A stretch of DNA of 64,000 nt from Lachnospiraceae bacterium (GTDB lineage: Bacteria > Bacillota > Clostridia > Lachnospirales > Lachnospiraceae). A program made the translations under genes and the position numbers. Below are positions 29,405 to 39,281 of the stretch, piece after piece (position 1 is the first letter of the stretch; each line of letters begins with the position of its first letter). Below the pieces are notes generated by a model. The model ran no database searches, was not told the DNA's origin, and saw nothing but the letters and a program-made list of their open reading frames with translations. The stretch covers positions 1 to 64,000 of the forward strand of contig JALERW010000016.1 in the NCBI GenBank assembly GCA_022763925.1. Reading direction: 5' to 3'.

Positions 29405-31261
29405 ATGAACATATGCCATTTGAAGATACGGAATTTTAAATCCATAAAGGAACTGGAAATCCGGGATATGGAACAGGCCATGATCCTTGTGGGAAGAAAC
29501 AGCGCGGGCAAGACGGTAGTATTGGACGCAATTCTGGCTGTGACCGGAAACTATACAATACAGGAATCGGATTTTCGCCCGGAAGGTCAGAATATTGAGA
29601 TCGAAATGGGACTTTCCATAGAAGAAAAGGAGCTTGTCATGCTCTGCAGTCAGGGAAAGGTGAGCAAATACAAGAGGTATGAGGTGTGGTACCGGGATTT
29701 CTGCTCCAAGCTGCCTTCCTATTCGGAGGGAATACTTACCTTCACCTTCGTGGCAGGGAAAAATGGCAAGATCCGTTATGAGGACGGGGTAAAAAAGAAT
29801 AACAGCTTTATTCCGGCAGTGCTTCCGAAGGTGCATTATATCGATCATTCCAGAAATATCCGGGAGATTCAGAGAGATATATTCAATATTCAGGGCGGGC
29901 AGGAGCTGGAGGCTCTGAGAGAAAACAGATGTATTTTTGACAGGGCCAGAAGCTGCGATAACTGTTTTGAATGTATCGGACTGATCGAACAGAAGAAGGC
30001 CTCGGAGCTTACCATACTGGAGACGGAAAAGCTTTTGGATTATAAGCTGTTTCATCTGAATATGGATTCCTTTATGGAGAAGCTGAATGATTATTACCGG
30101 CAGAACAGCGGGCGGCAGGTGGAATTCCTGCTTTATCGGGATTCCCACGTGGGTGAGTCCTTTTCCATGGATACGGTGATGTATCATCCGGAGCAGAAGC
30201 GGACGTATGCGATGGATGAGATGAGCGAAGGAATGAGGAGCATTTATATTCTGTCTCTGCTGGAAGCGTATGCGGATGAGGATTCCAGTATTTTGTCGAT
30301 CATTCTTATTGAAGATCCTGAAATTTTCCTGCATCCGAGTCTCCAGAAAACAGCCGGCGAGGTGCTGTACCGGCTGTCAAAGAAGAATCAGGTAATTTTC
30401 TGCACGCATTCTCCGACCATGATTTTTAATTTCAATTCCAGGCAGATCCGACAGATCCGTCTGGATGAGAACGGCTATACGGTGGCCGATGAACATACGG
30501 ATATTGACGAGGTGCTGGATAACCTGGGGTATTCGGCCAATGATCTGATGAATGTGAATTTTGTCTTTATCGTGGAAGGTAAGCAGGACAGCAGCAGACT
30601 TCCACTGCTTCTGGAAAAGTATTATTCTGAAATTTACACGGAAGATAATCGCCTGCAGCGTATTGCCATTATTCCTACCAACAGCTGTACAAATATCAAA
30701 ACCTATGCAAACCTGAAATATATAAATAAGCTGTATCTGAAAGATCAGTTTCTTATGATACGGGATTCCGACGGCAAGGATCCGAAGCAGCTGGTAAAGC
30801 AGCTCTGCGGATATTACAGGGACCGGGAGCGGCAGGATAAGGGAAATCTTCCACGGGTACAGCCGAGAAATATCCTGATATTGAAATATTATTCTTTTGA
30901 AAATTACTTCCTGGACCCTGCGGTTATGGCCCGGATCGGTGTTGTAAAATCGGAGGAGGATTTTTACCGGATTCTGTATGAGAAGTTCCGGGAATATTTG
31001 AACAAGCTGACCAGTGTGAAGCATATGACTGCCGTTACGGGAGTCCGGATCCGAAGTGTCGAAGATGTAAAGGCTCATATGGAAGAAATCCGTACATATG
31101 TCCGCGGCCATAATCTGTATGATATTTTTTACGGCCGATATAAAGGAGAAAAAGAGACGGAAATACTGACCCGGTACATCGATGAGGCACCAAGGGAGAC
31201 CTTTGCAGATATCCTGGAGGCGATAGACGGCTTCGTATATTTTGAAAATCGTAAAAAATAA
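29405..31261 (+). CDS. OLD family ATP-dependent endonuclease (AAA ATPase plus TOPRIM)
   Basis: LKIRNFKSIKELEI...VGRNSAGKTVVLDAI; LIEDPEIFLHPSLQ; TOPRIM-like FIVEGKQDSSRLP and IRDSDGKD. Confidence 0.85.
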   Translation: MNICHLKIRNFKSIKELEIRDMEQAMILVGRNSAGKTVVLDAILAVTGNYTIQESDFRPEGQNIEIEMGLSIEEKELVMLCSQGKVSKYKRYEVWYRDFCSKLPSYSEGILTFTFVAGKNGKIRYEDGVKKNNSFIPAVLPKVHYIDHSRNIREIQRDIFNIQGGQELEALRENRCIFDRARSCDNCFECIGLIEQKKASELTILETEKLLDYKLFHLNMDSFMEKLNDYYRQNSGRQVEFLLYRDSHVGESFSMDTVMYHPEQKRTYAMDEMSEGMRSIYILSLLEAYADEDSSILSIILIEDPEIFLHPSLQKTAGEVLYRLSKKNQVIFCTHSPTMIFNFNSRQIRQIRLDENGYTVADEHTDIDEVLDNLGYSANDLMNVNFVFIVEGKQDSSRLPLLLEKYYSEIYTEDNRLQRIAIIPTNSCTNIKTYANLKYINKLYLKDQFLMIRDSDGKDPKQLVKQLCGYYRDRERQDKGNLPRVQPRNILILKYYSFENYFLDPAVMARIGVVKSEEDFYRILYEKFREYLNKLTSVKHMTAVTGVRIRSVEDVKAHMEEIRTYVRGHNLYDIFYGRYKGEKETEILTRYIDEAPRETFADILEAIDGFVYFENRKK

Positions 31262-31302
31262 GAAAGGGACACACCGTGCTTGAAACGGTGTGCCCTTTTA
31301 AA
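31262..31302 (+). terminator. Rho-independent terminator
   Basis: GGGACACACCGT-GCTTGAA-ACGGTGTGCCCTTTT. Confidence 0.7.
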
Positions 31303-31308
31303 AATAGT

Positions 31309-32418
31309 TTATTTGACTTCGATCAGTTCATATTGGTCGGTGCCGATGCCGAGCTTTACAGCGTGCTCGATGGCGCTGTGCCAGTTTGTGGCAGGCCCGA
31401 TGTCTGTGAAATGATCGTGGTGCGTATGTTCACATTCATCCAGCATGCTTCCGGCCAGAATGGGCTGGCGGTTTGCAGCATCCGCGCAGGCCACATCCAG
31501 GGCCACCGGATCAAAGGAAGCGAACATTCCCACATCCGGAATGATGGCGGTATCATTTTCCCCATGGCAGTCGCAGTACGGGGAAACGTCAATGACCAGA
31601 CTGATGTGGAAATTGGGCCGTCCGCTGATGACTGCTTTGGTATATTCGGCAATCTTGCAGTTTAAAATGTTGTTGGACTCATCAGAAGCGGGCTCCACGG
31701 CATCTGCAGGACAGACCCCGATGCAGCGGCCGCAGCCTGCGCACTTATTATGGTCGATGGAAGCTTTTCGGTCAGCCAGAGTGATAGCGTCATGGGCGCA
31801 GACCTTTGTACACATTTTGCAGCCGATGCAGCATTCCCGGTTTACATGAGGTTTTCCGGCTGAGTGCATTTCCATCTTGCCTGCACGGGAGCCGCAGCCC
31901 ATGCCCAGATTTTTCAGAGCCCCCCCGAAGCCGGTGGCTTCGTGCCCTTTGAAATGGTTCAGGGAAATGATGATATCGGCATCCATGATGGCCCGGCCGA
32001 TCTTGGCCTCTTTCACATATTCGCCGCCCTCAACGGGAACGAGTGCCTCGTCAGTTCCCTTCAGGCCGTCTGCGATGATTACATGGCAGCCAGTGGAAAA
32101 TGGGGTATAGCCATTCAGATAGGCGCTGTCGATATGATCCAGGGCATTTTTTCTGCCGCCCACATATAAGGTGTTGCAGTCAGTGAGAAAAGGTCTGCCT
32201 CCAAGTTCCTTGACCACATCTGCCACAACCTTTGCATAATTGGGTCTTAGGAAGGCGAGATTTCCGGGCTCGCCGAAGTGTATCTTGATGGCGGCATATT
32301 TTTTATTAAAATCAATGTCAGATATGCCGGCCTTTTTGATCAGCCGTTCCAGCTTGGCAAGAAGACTGTCTCCAGGCAGTGCCCGCATATTGGTGAAGTA
32401 GACTTTTGCTTTTTCCAT
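31309..32418 (-). CDS. DUF362 domain-containing 4Fe-4S protein
   Basis: CCIGCKMCTKVCAHDAI and CAGCGRCIGVCPADAV ferredoxin motifs in a DUF362-like frame; start reassigned to 32418. Confidence 0.88.
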   Translation of the reverse strand: MEKAKVYFTNMRALPGDSLLAKLERLIKKAGISDIDFNKKYAAIKIHFGEPGNLAFLRPNYAKVVADVVKELGGRPFLTDCNTLYVGGRKNALDHIDSAYLNGYTPFSTGCHVIIADGLKGTDEALVPVEGGEYVKEAKIGRAIMDADIIISLNHFKGHEATGFGGALKNLGMGCGSRAGKMEMHSAGKPHVNRECCIGCKMCTKVCAHDAITLADRKASIDHNKCAGCGRCIGVCPADAVEPASDESNNILNCKIAEYTKAVISGRPNFHISLVIDVSPYCDCHGENDTAIIPDVGMFASFDPVALDVACADAANRQPILAGSMLDECEHTHHDHFTDIGPATNWHSAIEHAVKLGIGTDQYELIEVK

Positions 32419-32575
32419 ATACATGTCCTCCGTATTGTGATGAATTCCTGTATGTTTTATACTGAGGGTATCAATAAAAAAATATAAGAGAAGAATGTTC
32501 ATCTGTCAATCATTTTATGGAAAATCTTTCATAAATTCCCGGAAAATTTTTGCTTTAGCGTAATAAAATTTCCTC

Positions 32576-32604
32576 TTGACATTTTCGCAGAAAAGGATTA
32601 TTCT
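32576..32604 (+). promoter_or_regulatory. SigmaA promoter of the T-box transcript
   Basis: TTGACA (32576-32581)-N17-TATTCT (32599-32604). Confidence 0.7.
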
Positions 32605-32610
32605 AACCAC

Positions 32611-32902
32611 AACAGAATGAAGAGGAAACCGAAGAGAGAGAGTAGTAGATCAGTGTAAGAAGGTTCAGAGAGCCGCCGGTGGTGTGAGTGCGGTACGGAT
32701 TCCTGATTGAATGGACTCTTGAGGACAGCCTGAAAGGCAGTATAACATTACTGCATAGTAGGCGCTGGCGGGAACCGAACCCGTTATCAATCAGGCATGT
32801 ATGTTTGTACATGAGAGAGTGGACTATAAGTCAATTTGAGTGGTACCGCGATAATGATCAGATTATTACCGCCTCAGAATTTTTTCTGAGGCGGTTTTTG
32901 TT
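32611..32902 (+). ncRNA. T-box leader, specifier predicted UGG (tryptophan)
   Basis: Specifier context TGATTGAATGGACTCTTGAG (TGG 32712-32714); T-box core TTGAGTGGTACCGCG (32836-32850); terminator ACCGCCTCAG...CTGAGGCGGTTTTT (32868-32900). Confidence 0.9.
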
Positions 32903-33055
32903 TTGTGATCCGAAGAAAGGAATCGCCGTCCCGGCCATACGGCATTCCTGGTCAGAGTACCCTCCGCCCTTGCAGAAGGAATCGGAATCTTTATCTTGTA
33001 TCTGTAGAAAAGAAAATGAAAATCAGACAGGAAACAGAAAAAGGAGAAGAAGATT

Positions 33056-34105
33056 ATGAAGAAGAAAGTTATGGCATTACTTTTAACCGCAGCATTATTT
33101 GCATCCCTGACCGGATGCGGAAGCAAGACAACAGAGGAAGCAGCGGACACGAAAGGAACGGAGGCGGCAGAAGAGAGCAGTGAGAGCACCGCAGAGGAAG
33201 GAAAGGATACATATAAGATTGCTGTGATCAAGCAGATGGATCATGCATCCCTGGATGAAATCGCAGACGCGATCTGCGCAGAGCTGGACGCTGTCGCAGA
33301 GGATCAGGGAGTTACCGTTGAATATGAGGTATATTCCGGACAGAATGATCAGACGACCTTAAAGCAGATCGGAGATCAGGCAGTTGCCGACGGAGTGGAT
33401 GCCATTATTCCCATTGCCACCCTTGCGGCGCAGGTTGCCACCGTATGTGCGGAAGAGACAAAGACTCCTGTGATTTATGCGGCAATCTCTGATCCGAAAG
33501 CTGCAGAGCTGACCGGTATTGATTATGTGACCGGAACAAGTGATGCATTAAATACTTCCTTTATTCTGGATATGATGCTGGCACAGAATCCGGATGTGAA
33601 AAATGTAGGTTTGCTGTATTCTCTGTCCGAGACCAATTCCGCAACGCCGATCGCAGAGGCAAAGGCATATCTGGATGAGAAGAAAATTGCATATACCGAG
33701 CAGACAGCCAACACCAATGACGAGGTGGTTGCAGCTGCTTCTTCCCTGATTGCATCCGGTGTGGATGCGGTATTCACCCCTACCGATAATGTGATCATGG
33801 CAGCAGAGCTGGCAATTTATGAGGAACTGGCACAGGCAGGGATTCCTCATTATACCGGAGCAGATTCCTTCGTACGAAACGGCGCATTTGCAACCTGCGG
33901 AGTAAACTATACGGATCTCGGAACGAAGACGGCGGATCTGGCATTTACATCCATTACCGAGGGTATGGACGGACTGGAAGACTGCTATCTGATGGACGGC
34001 GGTATCATTACCGTGAACACCGAGACGGCAGCAGCACTTGGAATTGACCCTGCCGTATTTGCGGATATGGGCGAGCTGGTTGAGGTTGAGACAACGGAAG
34101 AATAG
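33056..34105 (+). CDS. trpX: ABC transporter substrate-binding lipoprotein (TrpX-like)
   Basis: Lipobox LTGCGS; ABC_sub_bind-type sequence; downstream of Trp T-box. Confidence 0.8.
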   Translation: MKKKVMALLLTAALFASLTGCGSKTTEEAADTKGTEAAEESSESTAEEGKDTYKIAVIKQMDHASLDEIADAICAELDAVAEDQGVTVEYEVYSGQNDQTTLKQIGDQAVADGVDAIIPIATLAAQVATVCAEETKTPVIYAAISDPKAAELTGIDYVTGTSDALNTSFILDMMLAQNPDVKNVGLLYSLSETNSATPIAEAKAYLDEKKIAYTEQTANTNDEVVAAASSLIASGVDAVFTPTDNVIMAAELAIYEELAQAGIPHYTGADSFVRNGAFATCGVNYTDLGTKTADLAFTSITEGMDGLEDCYLMDGGIITVNTETAAALGIDPAVFADMGELVEVETTEE

Positions 34106-34206
34106 GAACGTTTGCCGTTCAGGAAAGGATGCCCGGAAAAAGGACTGACCGGGCATTCTTTCCTGTTTTCTGCGTTTTATCCCAAGGAGAGAAAGGAGAA
34201 GTTCCC

Positions 34207-35130
34207 TTGCTTTACATAATACAGACAGCCCTGGAACTGGGCTTCCTCTATGCGCTGGTGCCCATGGCACTGTTTCTCAGTTACCGTGTGCTGGACATTG
34301 CGGATCTGACGACGGACGGCTGCTTTGTGCTTGGCACGGCTGTTTCCGTAACCCTCGCAGCATCCGGACATCCGTTTCTGGCGATCCCGGCGGCTATGGC
34401 GGCAGGGGCAGCTGCAGGCTTTGTTACAGCATTTTTGAATACCCGGCTGGGGGTACCGCCGATTCTGGCAGGAATCGTGACGAATACCGGGCTGTATACG
34501 GTCAACCTGATGGTTATGGGCTGGAGTGCCAATGTAAGCCTTCTGAAAACACCGACCATTTTTTCCTTATTTAAGAAGACCGGGATCGGAGGAAACTGGT
34601 ATGAAGCGCTTCTTGCCGGCGCGGTTACCGTGCTGATGGGGGTTCTCCTCATATGGTTTCTGGGGACCCGTCTGGGACTTTCCATCCGGGCAACCGGGAA
34701 TAATATTGATATGGTGAAGGCTTCCTCCATCAATCCCTCTTTTACCATCACGGTGGGCCTGTGTATTTCCAATGCCCTGACGGCACTGTCGGGGGCAATG
34801 GTGGGACAGTATCAGAATACGGCTGATATCAATGGGGGAACCGGTATCGTGGTCATCGGTCTTGCATGCCTGATCATCGGGGAAACCGTGCTGGGACAGA
34901 GAACTGTGGTCAAGGGAGCCATTGCCGCTTTGGTAGGATCTGTCATTTACCGTCTGATCTATGCAGTGATCCTTTATACAAAGGTTGTTCCCGTGCAGGG
35001 ACTAAAGCTGATTACCGCCATTGTGGTGGCGCTGGCAATTGCGTTCCCCACGATAAAAAGCTGGGCGGCCTTCCGGAAGAAGAAAATGGCTGCCGGACGG
35101 AAAGGAGGAGATTCCTGTGCTGGACGTTAA
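34207..35130 (+). CDS. trpY: ABC transporter permease (TrpY-like; TTG start)
   Basis: LYALVPMALFLSYRVLDIADLTTDGCFVLG; multi-TM; SD AGAAAGGAGAAG upstream. Confidence 0.8.
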   Translation: MLYIIQTALELGFLYALVPMALFLSYRVLDIADLTTDGCFVLGTAVSVTLAASGHPFLAIPAAMAAGAAAGFVTAFLNTRLGVPPILAGIVTNTGLYTVNLMVMGWSANVSLLKTPTIFSLFKKTGIGGNWYEALLAGAVTVLMGVLLIWFLGTRLGLSIRATGNNIDMVKASSINPSFTITVGLCISNALTALSGAMVGQYQNTADINGGTGIVVIGLACLIIGETVLGQRTVVKGAIAALVGSVIYRLIYAVILYTKVVPVQGLKLITAIVVALAIAFPTIKSWAAFRKKKMAAGRKGGDSCAGR

Positions 35131-35917
35131 AAATATTACCAAAACCTTTTATCCCGGGACTCCCAACGCCAAAACGGCCGTTTCGGATCTTTCTCTTCAC
35201 CTGGACCGGGGGGATTTTGTGACGATCATCGGTTCCAACGGAGCCGGAAAATCTACCCTGTTCAATGCCATTGCGGGAAGCTTTTATGTGGATGAGGGAA
35301 GTATTTTTCTGGACGGAACGGATGTAACCTATATGCCGGAGCATAAGAGAAGCCTGGTGATCGGAAGACTGTTTCAGGACCCGTTAAAGGGTACGGCGCC
35401 CGGAATGACGATCGAGGAGAATCTGGCACTTTCCTACCTTCGGACAGCAAAGGGCAGCGCCCCCTTCTCCAGAATTTCCAAAAAGGATAAGGAATTGTTC
35501 CGGGAGCGTCTGAAAGTGCTGGATATGGGGCTGGAGAATCGGATGAAAAGTCCGGTGGGACTTCTTTCCGGCGGACAGCGTCAGGCACTTACCCTGCTGA
35601 TGGCTACCATGGTGACACCGAAGCTTCTGCTTCTGGATGAGCACACGGCAGCTCTGGATCCGGGCACAGCGGAAAAGGTGCTGAAGATGACGAAGGAGAT
35701 TGTTGCGAGGGATCAGATCACCTGCCTGATGATTACGCATAATATGCAGCAGGCACTGGATATGGGAAACCGGACGCTGCTGATGAATGACGGAAATATT
35801 GTCCTGGACATCCGCGGGAAGGAGCGGGAGGGCATGACCGTGGAAGATCTGTTGATCCGTTTTAAAGCCGGAACCGGTCATCAGCTGGACAATGACCGGA
35901 TGATGCTTTCCAGATGA
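35117..35917 (+). CDS. trpZ: ABC transporter ATP-binding protein (TrpZ-like)
   Basis: GSNGAGKSTLFNAIAG; LSGGQRQALTLLMA; LLLDEHTAALDPGTA. Confidence 0.85.
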   Translation: MLDVKNITKTFYPGTPNAKTAVSDLSLHLDRGDFVTIIGSNGAGKSTLFNAIAGSFYVDEGSIFLDGTDVTYMPEHKRSLVIGRLFQDPLKGTAPGMTIEENLALSYLRTAKGSAPFSRISKKDKELFRERLKVLDMGLENRMKSPVGLLSGGQRQALTLLMATMVTPKLLLLDEHTAALDPGTAEKVLKMTKEIVARDQITCLMITHNMQQALDMGNRTLLMNDGNIVLDIRGKEREGMTVEDLLIRFKAGTGHQLDNDRMMLSR

Positions 35918-35952
35918 AAATGCGGACATATCCCGGTTTATAAAAGCTGATA

Positions 35953-36003
35953 TTGCCGGAAGAACAGGAATGGGAAAAGAAACCTGTTCTTCCGGTAATT
36001 TTT
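35953..36003 (+). terminator. Rho-independent terminator
   Basis: TTGCCGGAAGAACAGG...CCTGTTCTTCCGGTAATTTTT. Confidence 0.85.
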
Positions 36004-36069
36004 CTGTCTTTCCCATGTGCAGGGTATGGTATACTGGAAAAAAAGCAGAAAAGAAACGGAGGAACCGGT

Positions 36070-37044
36070 ATGAAAATCGGGATTACAGGAAATGGAATGA
36101 TTGTAGAGCGGATGCTGGAGGATATCGCAGAGCTGCCTGTGGCGGAGGGAAAAGCGATCTGTGTCCGTCCCCGGAGCAGGGAAAAAGGGGAGATTCTGGC
36201 AGAAAGACATGGTTTAAAGCTGTATACGGATTATGAGGCTTTCCTTCAGAGCGAAGCATTTGATACTGTCTATATCGGAATCGTCAACAGCGAGCATTAC
36301 CGGTATGCGAAGCTGGCACTGGAGGCGGGAAAGCATGTGATCTGTGAGAAGCCGTTTACGGTAAGTGCAGATGAGACAAAGGAGCTGGTGCGGATGGCCA
36401 GGGAGCGGAAGCTGTTTCTCTGGGAGGCCTTCAAGATCCCTTATTCTCCGATTTTTCAGGCAGTTCAAGGACAGCTGGATAAGATCGGGGAGATAAAGCT
36501 TGTACAGTGCAATTATTCCAGAGTATCCAGCCGTTTCCGTCAGTATCAGGAGAAAATGGTGCTCCCGGCTTTTGATCCGAAGCAGGCGGGAGGATGCCTT
36601 TATGATATTAATATTTATAATCTGCATTTTGTGACCGGCCTGTTCGGACGGCCGAAGAAGGTTCATTATTATGCGAATAAAGGATTTAACGGAATTGACA
36701 CATCGGGAACGGTGGTGCTGGAATATGAGAGATTTTGGGCCATATGTACCGGAGCCAAGGATTCCACCAGTCCCAGCTATGCTGTGATCCAGGGAACCGA
36801 AGGCTGTATCCGGGCAGAGGGGCCCATCAGCTCTGCCAGGACAGTGGAGCTGCTTGTGGGAGACCGGACCAGGGTGCTTGCCCGGGATGAGGAATCCGGT
36901 ACGCTGAAAGGAGAGCTGAAGGCCTTTGCCGCTCAGTATGATGCAAAGGATCTGGAAGGCTGCTATGAGATGCTGGAGCACAGCATTCTGGTGATGGAGG
37001 TGCTGGAGACGGCACGGAAGGATGCCGGAGTGGAATTTTCCTGA
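36070..37044 (+). CDS. Gfo/Idh/MocA family oxidoreductase
   Basis: MKIGITGNGMIVERML...; KHVICEKPFTVSADET; GGCLYDINIYNLHF. Confidence 0.9.
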   Translation: MKIGITGNGMIVERMLEDIAELPVAEGKAICVRPRSREKGEILAERHGLKLYTDYEAFLQSEAFDTVYIGIVNSEHYRYAKLALEAGKHVICEKPFTVSADETKELVRMARERKLFLWEAFKIPYSPIFQAVQGQLDKIGEIKLVQCNYSRVSSRFRQYQEKMVLPAFDPKQAGGCLYDINIYNLHFVTGLFGRPKKVHYYANKGFNGIDTSGTVVLEYERFWAICTGAKDSTSPSYAVIQGTEGCIRAEGPISSARTVELLVGDRTRVLARDEESGTLKGELKAFAAQYDAKDLEGCYEMLEHSILVMEVLETARKDAGVEFS

Positions 37045-37180
37045 CCGGAAGAATCCATTGACATAATTTGTGCCAATAGCGTATAATTATAAAATATTAA
37101 TGCTTTCTGTGTTTAAACAGAAGACAAATGAACGCCATACGGGGAAAGAGGACTGTGTGGGAGGACGTGGAGGAATACAT

Positions 37181-38098
37181 ATGATTCGTTATTTCGCAAA
37201 ACGGCTTGGAATGATGCTGGTTGCTCTTTTTATGATTATACTTCTGACCTTTGTAATTATGCATGCCGTTCCTGGAGGACCGTTTACCAGTGACCGTAAT
37301 GTAAGTGAAGAGGTGGAGGAGGCTCTGAATGAGAAATACCATCTGAATGATCCTTTGCCGAAGCAGTTTTTTGATTATCTGGGAGGACTTCTTCACGGTG
37401 ATTTCGGTCCTTCTTATAAATATACGGGAAAGACCGTGAATGACTTTATTGCCAACGGTTTTCCGGTTTCCGCAAAGCTGGGCGGTATTACGATCATTTT
37501 TGTGATTCTTGCTTCGATTCCCATGGGAATCCTTGCTGCCGTGAAGAACGGAAAGTGGCAGGACATGGCGGTGATGGCAGCAGCTACCATCGGGGTGACC
37601 ATTCCTTCCTTTGTGATCGCCTCTCTTCTGATCTATGTTTTTTCGTTCCGTATGGGGGTTCTGCCCAGCTTTGGACTGGATTCCTGGAAGGGATATATTC
37701 TGCCGGTTATTACGCTGGGCGGCTATTCCGTCAGTTATCTGGCCAGGCAGATGCGTTCCAGCCTTCTGGAGGTTATGGGACAGGATTACATAAGAACGGC
37801 CCGGGCCAAGGGACTGTCAGAGCCTAAAGTGATTGTTAAGCACGCACTGCGAAATGCCATGATACCGGTAATTACCGTCCTGGGACCGACGGTGGCAAAT
37901 CTTCTGACCGGAAGCTTTGTTGTGGAAAAAATCTTTGCAGTTCCCGGCCTGGGAGTACATTTTGTCAACAGTGTTTCCCAGAGAGATTATACGACCATCA
38001 TGGGTGTGACGATTTTCTATGCCACGTTCCTGCTGGCCATGGTGTTTATTGTGGACGTATTCTACTGCCTGATTGACCCGAGAATCAAATACGACTAA
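37181..38098 (+). CDS. oppB: Oligopeptide ABC transporter permease OppB
   Basis: MIRYFAKRLGMMLVALFMIILLTFVIMHAVPGGPF; DPP/OPP permease signature. Confidence 0.92.
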   Translation: MIRYFAKRLGMMLVALFMIILLTFVIMHAVPGGPFTSDRNVSEEVEEALNEKYHLNDPLPKQFFDYLGGLLHGDFGPSYKYTGKTVNDFIANGFPVSAKLGGITIIFVILASIPMGILAAVKNGKWQDMAVMAAATIGVTIPSFVIASLLIYVFSFRMGVLPSFGLDSWKGYILPVITLGGYSVSYLARQMRSSLLEVMGQDYIRTARAKGLSEPKVIVKHALRNAMIPVITVLGPTVANLLTGSFVVEKIFAVPGLGVHFVNSVSQRDYTTIMGVTIFYATFLLAMVFIVDVFYCLIDPRIKYD

Positions 38099-38121
38099 AG
38101 ACGGAGGAGAATGGAAGAACG

Positions 38122-39273
38122 ATGGAAAATAAATGGGAAATGCTTGAATCCTCCAATGAGGAACGTGAGAAAATATGGAAGAAGAACCGGACCTTTGCAG
38201 GAGATGTGTGGTTCCGCTTCCGTCATAAGCCTACGGCTATTGCCGGTCTGGTGATCATTCTGCTGCTGCTGGTGTTTGCACTGGCGGGACCGATGTTCAC
38301 CGATTACAGCTATTCGAAACAGAATCTGGAGGTGGTGAATATTCCGCCTCTCATGAAGGTGTTCTGTGCGCCGGATGAGGATGGATATCTGTATATTACC
38401 CAGTCTCTGAAGGTTGTATGGGTCAACAGGGACGGCACTCTCGGAACACAGCTGAAAAAGGTACGGGAGGACAGCGCCTCTTCCATGACGATCTTTGACT
38501 GCAATGGGAAGGAAGTAGGCCTTTATTATGGGAAGAAGCCGTATGTTCTGGCAGATCCGAATACCAGGGTGCTGTATTCTACCGAAAAAATATGGAATAA
38601 ATCCTACATTCTTGGAACGGACAGCCTGGGAAGAGATATTCTGACCCGTCTGATGTACGGGACAAGGGTATCCCTGATGGTGGCATTTGTTGCTGTTCTT
38701 GTGAATATGATCATCGGAATTATTTTCGGAGGAATTTCCGGCTATGCCGGCGGCATGGTGGATACGGTGATGATGCGTATTGTGGATATCATCAGCACGA
38801 TCCCGCTGACCCTGTATGTCATTCTGATCATGGTCATTATGGGAAGCGGACTGAAGAGCATTATTGTGGCACTGGGAACGGTATATTGGGTGGACATGGC
38901 ACGGGTAGTCCGGGGACAGGTCCTGAGTCTTAAGGGTCAGGAATTTGTTCTGGCGGCCAGAACCATCGGATCTTCCACAAAGTCGATCCTGATGCAGCAT
39001 CTGATTCCGAACGCCATGGGCTCTATTCTGGTTACGGTGACTATGCTGATTCCATCCGCTATCTTCATGGAAGCTTTCCTGGGCTTTCTCGGTATCGGGC
39101 TTCAGCCTCCGCTTGCAAGCCTTGGAACCATGTGCAACGATGCAACGGAAAATCTTCGTTCCTGTCCGCACCAGCTCTTTATCCCGGCTCTGGTCATCTG
39201 TCTGATCATGTTTGCCTTTAACTTTGTGGGAGACGGACTGCGAGACGCGCTGGATCCGAAGCTGAAGAAGTAG
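38122..39273 (+). CDS. oppC: Oligopeptide ABC transporter permease OppC
   Basis: LGTDSLGRDILTRLMYGTRVSL; operonic. Confidence 0.92.
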   Translation: MENKWEMLESSNEEREKIWKKNRTFAGDVWFRFRHKPTAIAGLVIILLLLVFALAGPMFTDYSYSKQNLEVVNIPPLMKVFCAPDEDGYLYITQSLKVVWVNRDGTLGTQLKKVREDSASSMTIFDCNGKEVGLYYGKKPYVLADPNTRVLYSTEKIWNKSYILGTDSLGRDILTRLMYGTRVSLMVAFVAVLVNMIIGIIFGGISGYAGGMVDTVMMRIVDIISTIPLTLYVILIMVIMGSGLKSIIVALGTVYWVDMARVVRGQVLSLKGQEFVLAARTIGSSTKSILMQHLIPNAMGSILVTVTMLIPSAIFMEAFLGFLGIGLQPPLASLGTMCNDATENLRSCPHQLFIPALVICLIMFAFNFVGDGLRDALDPKLKK

Positions 39274-39281
39274 GAGGATAG

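Noticed and set aside
29405-31261. Gabija or PARIS defence operon
   Set aside because: No GajB-like UvrD helicase or AriB-like partner on either side; only a lone OLD protein is supported.
32760-32800. tRNA-like stretch GGGAACCGAACCCG
   Set aside because: Lies inside the T-box leader and does not form a full cloverleaf.
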